In this document: one piece after another, positions 55,649 to 64,000 of the stretch
Position numbering within the stretch: the first letter of the stretch is position 1
Layout: every line of letters begins with the position of its first letter
Assembly: GCF_018860345.1 (NCBI RefSeq)
Contig: NZ_JAHKPJ010000021.1
Location: forward strand, 547,091 to 611,090
Direction of reading: 5' to 3'
DNA: 64,000 nt
Source of the DNA: Psychrosphaera sp. F3M07
GTDB lineage: Bacteria > Pseudomonadota > Gammaproteobacteria > Enterobacterales > Alteromonadaceae
The notes under the pieces: model-generated
Databases searched by the model: none
The model's input: the letters and a program-made list of their open reading frames with translations, nothing else
Told to the model about the DNA's origin: nothing
Program-made: the position numbers and the translations under genes

Positions 55649-57529
55649 TTAAAGAATAAACTTAGACACTAATTGTTCTAGTTCTTTTGAGTTTGCTTCT
55701 AACTCCAAACACAGTTCAGCGGCTTCTTCCATTTTTTGTTTATTTTCACTGGCCGTGTCTGAAATAAGCACCACATTTTCATTAATCTCACCGGTTGCTA
55801 AGGTTTGCTCTTTTGTTGATGAGGCGACTTGATTATTCATTTCTGTTAACTGCACAATCTCTTCAGCAACCAATCTAAAAGTTTCACCTGTAGTGACTAA
55901 CCTAACTGCCGCATTTTGGGTTCCTTCACTGCCAATTTTAATTGCAGCAACCGCATCAGACGCTTTATTTTGCAATTTAGCTATCATGGTATTAATTTCT
56001 TCCGTTGACTCCGCTGTGCGTTTCGCTAGCGTTCTTACTTCATCTGCTACTACAGCGAAGCCTCGCCCTTGCTCTCCGGCTCTTGCCGCTTCGATAGCTG
56101 CATTCAGAGCTAATAAGTTGGTTTGCTCCGATATGCCTTTAATAACATCTAACACATGAGTAATTGATTGTATTTCATCTGATAACTCATTCACTGAGTC
56201 AACCGAATGATTCATTGATATTTCTAATTTATTCATTTGTTCAATGGTTAATTGCACAAACTCACTACCCGAGTTAGTTTTTTCTTCTGTTTCGTGGGCA
56301 ACGCCAGACGCCAACTCAGCATTTTCAGATATTTGTCTGACGGTAGATTCCATTTCATTAACCGCTGCGGCAACGGTTTGTGTACTATGAGATTGGTCAT
56401 CGGCTAATTGCCTTGAATCACTGACCTTATGAGCAACATTATCTGCTATTAACTTTACTTGCTCACTCGCTGAAGAGACACGTTTGAACATACTGTGTAA
56501 CTGGTCTAAGAAAATATTAATTTGAGCCGCGAGTTCACCAACTTCATTTTGATCTGTCACTTGTATTCTGGCAGTAAGATCACCGTCTTTTTCAGTCAAA
56601 TTGACTACTGAACTGTGTATCGAACGGATTGGTCTAAATATTTGTTTTGCTAATAAGTTTACCAGCACAAAACCGATGCCAGCTATGATCACTCCAAAGA
56701 TAATATTTTGGAAAATAGCAGATTCAATCGCTCCAAATAATTCTTGTTTTGGTATTTCAGCCACTAAATTCCAATCTAGTGAATTTAATTTAATGCTAGA
56801 TCGGATATAGTTTTCATTCTCAATCTCTACCGTATTAAGACCTTTCGATCTTGTTGCTGCTAAATCAATTTTATTGCCGATTAAGGTTTGATCTGGATGC
56901 AAAACGATCGTGCCTTGCTCATCAACTAAATAAACAATACCTGTTTTGGCTATACGATAACTTTTGATTAATTGGGTCATAGCATCAAGCGAACGACCTA
57001 CTCCACCAATGGCGACAACACGGTTATTCACCGAGATAGCATAATTGATAAATACAGCCGCTTGCCCTAAGTTTTTATCTATATCAACACTTAAATCGAA
57101 CTGCTTATTTGAGTTTAAAAAATCATAGAACCAAGGATCTTCGCTGCGGCTAACTTTTCGAACAATCCCCTCATTGGTGTAATAATTAGAAGATTCACTC
57201 GACACGATAAAGGCAGTGATAGCTTCATTATTCGATTTATTATTTAAAAGGTATTGGGTAAATTCTTGAAGTTTACTTTCAGGTTCACCAGCGGCTATCC
57301 AATTAATCACCATCGAATTGGTTGCAATTGCTTTAGCGGCTTCAATAGGGCTAGAGAGTTCTAACTCAATTGCATTTCTGACTTCAGATAATGCGGTGGG
57401 TAATTCCGAGTTTTCTAATTTTGAGGTTAAAAATGATGTAATTGAGGATGAGAATAAATATGTTGAAATGATTAGTGGTAACAATATCGCAGTCACTAAA
57501 CTTAAATACACTTTCTGCTGCAACTTCAT
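55649..57529 (-). CDS. methyl-accepting chemotaxis protein (dCache type)
   Basis: A 626 aa chemoreceptor: TM1 about 8-30, a double-Cache-like periplasmic domain (about 35-265, with [23 protein letters not shown] and [17 protein letters not shown]), TM2 about 272-292, HAMP and a signalling domain whose tip reads [37 protein letters not shown]. No C-terminal CheR-tethering pentapeptide is seen. dCache domains usually bind amino acids or other small metabolites; the ligand is unknown. Monocistronic. Confidence 0.93.
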   Translation of the reverse strand: MKLQQKVYLSLVTAILLPLIISTYLFSSSITSFLTSKLENSELPTALSEVRNAIELELSSPIEAAKAIATNSMVINWIAAGEPESKLQEFTQYLLNNKSNNEAITAFIVSSESSNYYTNEGIVRKVSRSEDPWFYDFLNSNKQFDLSVDIDKNLGQAAVFINYAISVNNRVVAIGGVGRSLDAMTQLIKSYRIAKTGIVYLVDEQGTIVLHPDQTLIGNKIDLAATRSKGLNTVEIENENYIRSSIKLNSLDWNLVAEIPKQELFGAIESAIFQNIIFGVIIAGIGFVLVNLLAKQIFRPIRSIHSSVVNLTEKDGDLTARIQVTDQNEVGELAAQINIFLDQLHSMFKRVSSASEQVKLIADNVAHKVSDSRQLADDQSHSTQTVAAAVNEMESTVRQISENAELASGVAHETEEKTNSGSEFVQLTIEQMNKLEISMNHSVDSVNELSDEIQSITHVLDVIKGISEQTNLLALNAAIEAARAGEQGRGFAVVADEVRTLAKRTAESTEEINTMIAKLQNKASDAVAAIKIGSEGTQNAAVRLVTTGETFRLVAEEIVQLTEMNNQVASSTKEQTLATGEINENVVLISDTASENKQKMEEAAELCLELEANSKELEQLVSKFIL

Positions 57530-57634
57530 TTTAAATACCTATCAAATTTCTTTCTTTATATATCGGCACTGTATAAAAAAAGTTCACCTTTAATTGAAAT
57601 ATGATAGTTAAAAAATGAAATTATACTAAATAAG

Positions 57635-57928
57635 TTAACTCCAATGGTGTATATGCTCAACTTTGCCATTATGCAGGATAATTTCGCCCTTTTTTGCACT
57701 AATACCATCCGCACTGTAATTTAAAATAAAACTAACTTTTAAAATTAGCTTTTTTTCGTATCCTAATTTCCAGCTTTGCATTGGTACCGATAACAATTGC
57801 AGGTGATAACGTTGGCAGTAATTTTTTGCTGATGACTCTGCAATTTCAGCTAATTTTCTAAACTGCAAAAACATAGCGATAATGCCTATAAAAAACATCA
57901 TCAGCCATACGGTGGTTAAATCAAACAT
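57635..57928 (-). CDS. DUF3301 family membrane protein
   Basis: A 97 aa protein with one N-terminal membrane segment (about 6-21) and a soluble part with CQRYHLQLLSVPMQSW, typical of DUF3301. The function is unknown. It overlaps the preceding small membrane protein by 8 bases and ends the serS-linked unit. Confidence 0.8.
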   Translation of the reverse strand: MFDLTTVWLMMFFIGIIAMFLQFRKLAEIAESSAKNYCQRYHLQLLSVPMQSWKLGYEKKLILKVSFILNYSADGISAKKGEIILHNGKVEHIHHWS

Positions 57929-58181
57929 GGATCAGTTCCACTTCTTTATCATTATTGTCATGTTGATGACTCGGAGATATTACCTGCTGATAGCTAGTAA
58001 CTTTATCTAATGAATTTGCATCATAACCTTGGCTAAGTCTCAGAAAAGCCTGATAACCTAGCCAAATGACAACCAAGAAACACGACGCGATAGAAAAAGC
58101 ATAAAGGTATTTTAACAACCTTATCCTAGGTTTAACCTTTTTCGACTTTGCCTGTCCATCATCAATCGCTTTTGTAACCAA
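57921..58181 (-). CDS. single-pass membrane protein, unknown
   Basis: An 86 aa protein with a basic N-terminus (about 1-25), one membrane segment (about 28-47) and a polar, acidic tail, so probably cytoplasm-in with a periplasmic tail. It starts 13 bases after serS and overlaps DUF3301, suggesting that the two form a small membrane complex; no function is known. Confidence 0.7.
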   Translation of the reverse strand: MVTKAIDDGQAKSKKVKPRIRLLKYLYAFSIASCFLVVIWLGYQAFLRLSQGYDANSLDKVTSYQQVISPSHQHDNNDKEVELIHV

Positions 58182-58194
58182 GTTATCGCTCCAA

Positions 58195-59553
<1,359 letters not shown>

Positions 59554-59564
59554 TCAAGTTCAGA

Positions 59565-59954
59565 TTAACTGTGTTTTAACATATACAGTTGCATTCCCAA
59601 CCAGGCGGCAAAAATACAAACCACTACATTCAAAAATATATTCAATACGGCCTTAAACCATTCACCATGTTGTAATAACAACAAAGTGTCTAAAGAAAAC
59701 GTAGAAAAGGTGGTAAACGCACCTAACAAACCAATTCCAAATAGTGAGCGCCAAGGCAAGTCGGACATCATACCATGTTCAATTACGCTAAATAAGATCC
59801 CCATGAAAAATGAACCTATTACGTTAACCAGTAGAGTTGCATAGGGGAAACCTTTGCCTAACAGACTGATCATTAACAAAGTAACGCCATAACGCATACT
59901 TGCGCCTAACGCCCCGCCCAAAGCAACAAATAGGAGATTATTCATGTTTTTCAT
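59565..59954 (-). CDS. crcB: fluoride exporter CrcB/Fluc
   Basis: A dual-topology fluoride channel of 129 aa with four membrane segments and the signatures [20 protein letters not shown] and [15 protein letters not shown]. Fluc channels lower cytoplasmic fluoride. No fluoride riboswitch fits in the 17-base gap to rarA, so it is constitutively co-transcribed. An ATG three codons downstream is an equally possible start. Confidence 0.94.
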   Translation of the reverse strand: MKNMNNLLFVALGGALGASMRYGVTLLMISLLGKGFPYATLLVNVIGSFFMGILFSVIEHGMMSDLPWRSLFGIGLLGAFTTFSTFSLDTLLLLQHGEWFKAVLNIFLNVVVCIFAAWLGMQLYMLKHS

Positions 59955-59971
59955 CCACTACTTTGAATAAT

Positions 59972-61297
59972 TTAAGCATTGGCATCCAAGTCTTTTAAAT
60001 AACGTAATTTTTCTGCAATTTTTTTCTCTAAGCCTCTATCCACAGGTTGATAGTACTCAGTACCTGCCATTTCTTCTGGCAAGTAATTTTCGCCAGCAGC
60101 ATAGGCATTAGGTTCATTGTGGGCATAGCGGTATTCAGCACCTCGCCCCATTGATTTCATTAATTCAGTTGGCGCATTAGTTAAATGCATAGGAACATCA
60201 TAACTCGGTAAACTAGCTGCATCACGCTTTGCTTGGTTGAATGCCATATAGACGGCATTACTCTTAGGCGCAGCCGCTAAATACAGAGTTGCTTGGGCAA
60301 TCGCTCGCTCGCCTTCTGATGGGCCAACTCGATGAAATATATCCCATGCATTTAATGCAACTTCCATCGCTCTTGGATCGGCATTGCCGATGTCTTCTGT
60401 TGCTATGGCTAATAAACGACGAGCAACATATAAAGGGTCGCCTCCGCCAGCTAAAATACGACAATACCAATATAAAGCGGCGTCGGGGGCGGAACCTCGA
60501 ACCGACTTATGAAAAGCAGAAATAAGATCATAAAAATGATCGCCACCTTTATCAAAGGTCGCCATCTGATTGCCTGTGGCTTGTTCAATGATATCATTGG
60601 TAATGACATTATCTTCTGCGACTAAATCACCACACAGCTCTAAATAATTTAATAATTTACGTCCATCACCACCGGCTAAACCGATAAGTAAGCTCCGATT
60701 TTTATCCGATAAGTTAAGCTTTAAACTTCCAAGGCCTAACTCAGTATCGGATAAGGCTCTTTGAACTAATGCGATCAGATCATCTTCATCTATGGCTTTT
60801 AATATATAAACTCGAGCACGAGACAATATAGCGTTATTTAATTCAAATGAAGGATTTTCAGTTGTCGCCCCAATGAAACTAACCGTACCGTCTTCGATAA
60901 ACGGCAAAAAAGCATCTTGTTGACCTTTATTAAAACGATGTACTTCATCGACAAATAATACGGTTTTTTTACCGGTTTGTTGTAGACGTTCTTTGGCTCG
61001 TTCAACGGTTGCTCTAATTTCTTTGACACCGGCACTGATAGCAGAAAGTTTTTCTACTTCTGCATCGCAATATTGTGCAATAAGCTCAGCCAATGTTGTT
61101 TTTCCAGTACCAGGAGGTCCCCATAAGATCATTGAATGACAGCGTTTGCCTTCAATCATTTTACGGATGGCTTTACCTTCGCCAACCAAATGTTTTTGTC
61201 CAACATATTGGTCTAAGGTCAACGGGCGCATTCGAGCGGCTAACGGTTTAGTATCAGCCGGTGAAAAATCAAAACCTATATTAGTATGGTGAGACAA
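59972..61297 (-). CDS. rarA: replication-associated recombination protein A (AAA+)
   Basis: RarA (MgsA), 441 aa, acts at stalled replication forks and is related to clamp-loader ATPases. It shows [14 protein letters not shown], Walker [13 protein letters not shown], Walker [11 protein letters not shown], sensor GATTENPSF and the C-terminal MgsA tetramerisation part with [11 protein letters not shown]. It starts 8 bases after lolA, in the conserved ftsK-lolA-rarA operon. Confidence 0.97.
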   Translation of the reverse strand: MSHHTNIGFDFSPADTKPLAARMRPLTLDQYVGQKHLVGEGKAIRKMIEGKRCHSMILWGPPGTGKTTLAELIAQYCDAEVEKLSAISAGVKEIRATVERAKERLQQTGKKTVLFVDEVHRFNKGQQDAFLPFIEDGTVSFIGATTENPSFELNNAILSRARVYILKAIDEDDLIALVQRALSDTELGLGSLKLNLSDKNRSLLIGLAGGDGRKLLNYLELCGDLVAEDNVITNDIIEQATGNQMATFDKGGDHFYDLISAFHKSVRGSAPDAALYWYCRILAGGGDPLYVARRLLAIATEDIGNADPRAMEVALNAWDIFHRVGPSEGERAIAQATLYLAAAPKSNAVYMAFNQAKRDAASLPSYDVPMHLTNAPTELMKSMGRGAEYRYAHNEPNAYAAGENYLPEEMAGTEYYQPVDRGLEKKIAEKLRYLKDLDANA

Positions 61298-61305
61298 AAT
61301 GAGTC

Positions 61306-61938
61306 CTATTTACCCGGCTTAGTCTTTACTGGACGTTGATCATCGATTTCGATATCAGCAGGTATATCAAAGTTAAAATTAACATTTAATTTCTTTTTAA
61401 ACGCTTGTTTCTTTAACTCATATGAACTGGTCTGTTGGGTTCGATCGGTAATAACTATTTCTTTTAATAAGAAGTCATCAAAATAAATCGCCAATTGGCT
61501 AACTTGTGAATTATTTTCATTTTTAGGTTTAACTAAAAAACCTGACTCCAATTTAGTAATAGTAAATTTATTCCACACTTCATCTTGTTGCGAAACTAGC
61601 AATGCAAAAGGCGTAGTGGCCACTGCATCTTTTGCATCAAATATAGACACTTGTTCTAAAAAAGGATTAAACCACCACAAGGTGTCACCATTAGACATCA
61701 ACAACTCTTGTTCAGGTGCGACAATTTCCCAAATAAATTGACCTGGTTGTTTAAACACTAACTGACCAGAAGCACTGTGTAGGACGTTATTATCGGTATC
61801 TTTAACTTGTTGATTAAACTCAGCGGTAAAACCATCGTAATCTACAAGTAACTTTCTAAGCTCAGTTTCTACCGGCTCGGCAATAAGTGTAAAACTGCTG
61901 ATTAAAGCAAATAGTGTCACTAACTTAGATATTTTCAT
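61306..61938 (-). CDS. lolA: outer-membrane lipoprotein carrier LolA
   Basis: LolA carries lipoproteins across the periplasm from LolCDE to LolB. The 210 aa precursor has a signal peptide (cleavage near TLIA-EPVE), [20 protein letters not shown], the [17 protein letters not shown] block and the C-terminal [13 protein letters not shown]. It starts 3 bases after ftsK. Confidence 0.96.
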   Translation of the reverse strand: MKISKLVTLFALISSFTLIAEPVETELRKLLVDYDGFTAEFNQQVKDTDNNVLHSASGQLVFKQPGQFIWEIVAPEQELLMSNGDTLWWFNPFLEQVSIFDAKDAVATTPFALLVSQQDEVWNKFTITKLESGFLVKPKNENNSQVSQLAIYFDDFLLKEIVITDRTQQTSSYELKKQAFKKKLNVNFNFDIPADIEIDDQRPVKTKPGK

Positions 61939-61941
61939 GGA

Positions 61942-64000
61942 TTAAAATTCTTCTTCATTGTTTTTAACTGGTGGCGGCGCTAATACTTCTCGCCCCCCAT
62001 TATTTGCAGCTCGACTTACAATACCCATTGTTTCCATTTGCTCTACGATACGTGCAGAACGGTTATAGCCAATGCGTAACTTACGTTGAATACTTGATAT
62101 TGATACTTTGCGCGTTTCAGTTACAAAGGCAACGGCTTCATCAAATACTGGATCAATCTCTTCGCCATCGGCCATTTCTGCAGCTTCACCAGGTAACATA
62201 TTTTCATCTGTCATCTCACCTTGAAGAATTTCAGGTACATAATTTGGTTTGGCTTTCGACTTCCAATCTTTTACCACGGCATGTACTTCATGATCATCAA
62301 CAAATGCACCATGAACACGGGTTGGTACACCAGAACCTGGAGGCAAATACAACATATCCCCCATCCCTAATAAGTTTTCAGCACCTTGCTGATCTAAGAT
62401 AGTTCGAGAGTCAATTTTTGAGGACACTTGGAATGCCATTCTTGTTGGAATGTTTGCTTTGATAAGACCTGTAATTACATCAACCGATGGACGCTGTGTT
62501 GCTAAAACTAAATGGATACCTGCCGCACGCGCTTTTTGCGCGATACGTGCAATCAACTCTTCCACTTTTTTACCTACGATCATCATCATGTCAGCAAATT
62601 CGTCAATAACCACGACAATAGCAGGTAGCTTTTCAAGTGCAGGTTGACGGTCAGACATTTGCTCTGACTTAACCCAAAGAGGATCTAAAATAGGCGCTCC
62701 ATCTTCAATGGCTTGTGCCACTTTTGCGTTATAACCTTTCAAGTTACGCACACCTAATGCAGACATCAGTTTGTAACGACGCTCCATCTCACCTACACAC
62801 CAACGTAATGCGTTAGCGGCTTCTTTCATGTCTGTTACTACTTCAGATAATAAATGTGGAATACCTTCATATACTGATAATTCCAACATCTTAGGATCTA
62901 TCATAATCAAACGCACATCTTCAGGTGTTGATTTATATAACAAACTCAAAATCATGGTGTTAACACCAACAGACTTACCAGAACCTGTTGTCCCCGCCAC
63001 AAGTAAATGTGGCATTTTTGCTAAATCTACAGTGACCGCTTTACCCGCGATATCTTTACCTAACACCATAGTTAATGGTGAGGATGAATTTTGGAAACCG
63101 GCGCTGTTCATTACTTCTGATAAACGCACTATTTGTCGATGTTTGTTTGGAAGTTCTAGACCGATAAACGACTTGCCCGGGATAACTTCTACCACTCGAA
63201 CACTTAATGCCGATAAAGAGCGAGCTAAATCTTTAGATAGTGTGGTGATTTTACTTACTTTAATACCAGGGGCTAAATCTAATTCAAAGCGGGTAATAAC
63301 TGGACCTGGGAATACACCTACCACTTTAGCTTGAATATTAAAGTCTAATAGTTTCGCCTCAACCAAACGAGATACAGCGTCCAATTCTTCTTGCGAAACT
63401 GGATTTTCAACTTTATCCGGTCTATCTAAAAGATCTAGAGAAGGTAATGTGATTGGTTTCACTTCTTTAACTAATGGGGGTAAGTTTTCTACTACATTGG
63501 TATCACGCTGAGGTGCACGTTGATGTGCAGCTTGCATTCCGTCTAACGCGCCTTTGATGTCATCATCGTGTAACTCATCATCCACCCCTGAATAAGTAGG
63601 CTGTTGATCGTATTCATCAAATGAAATCGGCATATCATCATCAAGGGAGATTTGATTTGCTGCTTTTACGATATTTGAGCCTTTAGTCACTGGCTCAATT
63701 TGCGCGTCAACCATTCCGGCCGCTTGAGAATCGACTAAGTCAATTTTACTATCATCGATTAACTCAGGCGCTGTTGATCCTATGTTACTGCTTTGTTCTT
63801 TGATTTCCGCCGCACCAAAAAACTGGTTTAATAAAGATTGTGAGTTATTGCCTTCTAATTTATCTGGTATTGATATCGCGGGCATCTCGTCTGCAGGTTC
63901 AACTGCAGCAGTATTTAATTCAAGCGCAACTTCACTTTCAGCCACCTTATTAGCAGCCACATCACTGCCCTTCTGCTTATTGTCTTTCGCATTTTGAATG
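61942..64000 (-). CDS. ftsK: DNA translocase FtsK, C-terminal part (5' end outside window)
   Basis: FtsK pumps DNA at the septum and activates XerCD at dif. The visible 685 codons contain the linker (acidic, Gln/Asp-rich, to about 180 residues), the alpha-beta motor with Walker [15 protein letters not shown], Walker [13 protein letters not shown] and [21 protein letters not shown], and the gamma winged helix ([33 protein letters not shown]). The frame stays open to the window edge; the four-helix membrane domain lies beyond, so the gene is cut by the window, not truncated. The GTG at 63960 is not a real start. Confidence 0.96.
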   Translation of the reverse strand, partial: IQNAKDNKQKGSDVAANKVAESEVALELNTAAVEPADEMPAISIPDKLEGNNSQSLLNQFFGAAEIKEQSSNIGSTAPELIDDSKIDLVDSQAAGMVDAQIEPVTKGSNIVKAANQISLDDDMPISFDEYDQQPTYSGVDDELHDDDIKGALDGMQAAHQRAPQRDTNVVENLPPLVKEVKPITLPSLDLLDRPDKVENPVSQEELDAVSRLVEAKLLDFNIQAKVVGVFPGPVITRFELDLAPGIKVSKITTLSKDLARSLSALSVRVVEVIPGKSFIGLELPNKHRQIVRLSEVMNSAGFQNSSSPLTMVLGKDIAGKAVTVDLAKMPHLLVAGTTGSGKSVGVNTMILSLLYKSTPEDVRLIMIDPKMLELSVYEGIPHLLSEVVTDMKEAANALRWCVGEMERRYKLMSALGVRNLKGYNAKVAQAIEDGAPILDPLWVKSEQMSDRQPALEKLPAIVVVIDEFADMMMIVGKKVEELIARIAQKARAAGIHLVLATQRPSVDVITGLIKANIPTRMAFQVSSKIDSRTILDQQGAENLLGMGDMLYLPPGSGVPTRVHGAFVDDHEVHAVVKDWKSKAKPNYVPEILQGEMTDENMLPGEAAEMADGEEIDPVFDEAVAFVTETRKVSISSIQRKLRIGYNRSARIVEQMETMGIVSRAANNGGREVLAPPPVKNNEEEF

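Noticed and set aside
59955-59971. Fluoride riboswitch before crcB
   Set aside because: Only 17 bases separate crcB from rarA, too short for the aptamer.

Overview
The window is an AT-rich chromosomal segment of a marine gammaproteobacterium. Gene content and order point to the Alteromonadales, most likely Colwelliaceae (Colwellia/Thalassotalea-like): ftsK-lolA-rarA-crcB-serS, trxB-aat-bpt-infA facing clpS-clpA, a GntR-controlled prpB-prpC-acnD-prpF operon, and a tmRNA tag ANDENYALAA. The genus is an inference; no rRNA lies in the window. Nearly all of it looks like ordinary vertically inherited chromosome. The one accessory-looking stretch is about 2.7 kb downstream of tmRNA.

Layout. 1-3.1 kb: a lysine riboswitch controls lysC and a co-directional M14-type deacylase. 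3.2-6.9 kb: a zinc-ribbon protein, then a two-gene unit of a periplasmic 5'-nucleotidase-like protein that has lost its metal ligands and a membrane diguanylate cyclase. 6.9-15.3 kb: a ChrR/ECF-sigma photo-oxidative stress locus running leftward (sigma, chrR, ybgA-like, photolyase, NTF2-like, SDR, FAD oxidoreductase, DUF1365, Cfa-like methyltransferase). 15.4-16.5 kb: HU and tmRNA. 16.5-19.1 kb: small unknown ORFs, several perfect inverted repeats, and a membrane protein behind a LexA-like promoter. 19.2-22.4 kb: a lipoprotein PL6-type alginate lyase with VCBS repeats. 22.7-26.9 kb: a carbonyl/aldehyde detoxification set (CurA-like, YqhD-like, DJ-1-like) divergent from a LysR regulator. 27-29 kb: dusC and an MBL-rhodanese protein. 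29.1-34.4 kb: an RND pump with a divergent LysR regulator.

34.4-41.8 kb: the 2-methylcitrate operon with its GntR regulator. The gntR promoter region carries perfect TTGTCGACAA-type operators. A second, strong promoter faces away from gntR and leads to an intrinsic terminator with no convincing gene between, so a regulated small RNA is likely. 41.8-45 kb: a TonB-dependent receptor and a periplasmic solute-binding protein. 45.2-51.3 kb: trxB and the N-degron proteolysis set (aat, bpt, clpS, clpA) with infA and a CspD-like protein. 51.3-55 kb: PilZ and receiver proteins, an outer-membrane barrel, pepP and ygfB. 55.3 kb: 6S RNA without its usual neighbours zapA and ygfA. 55.6-64 kb: a chemoreceptor, two small membrane proteins, serS, crcB, rarA, lolA and the C-terminal part of ftsK, which runs off the window.

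The most unusual items are the pseudo-nucleotidase/diguanylate cyclase pair, the putative GntR-controlled RNA divergent from the propionate operon, the lysine-riboswitch unit that includes a deacylase, and a chain of two micro-ORFs overlapping into dusC.
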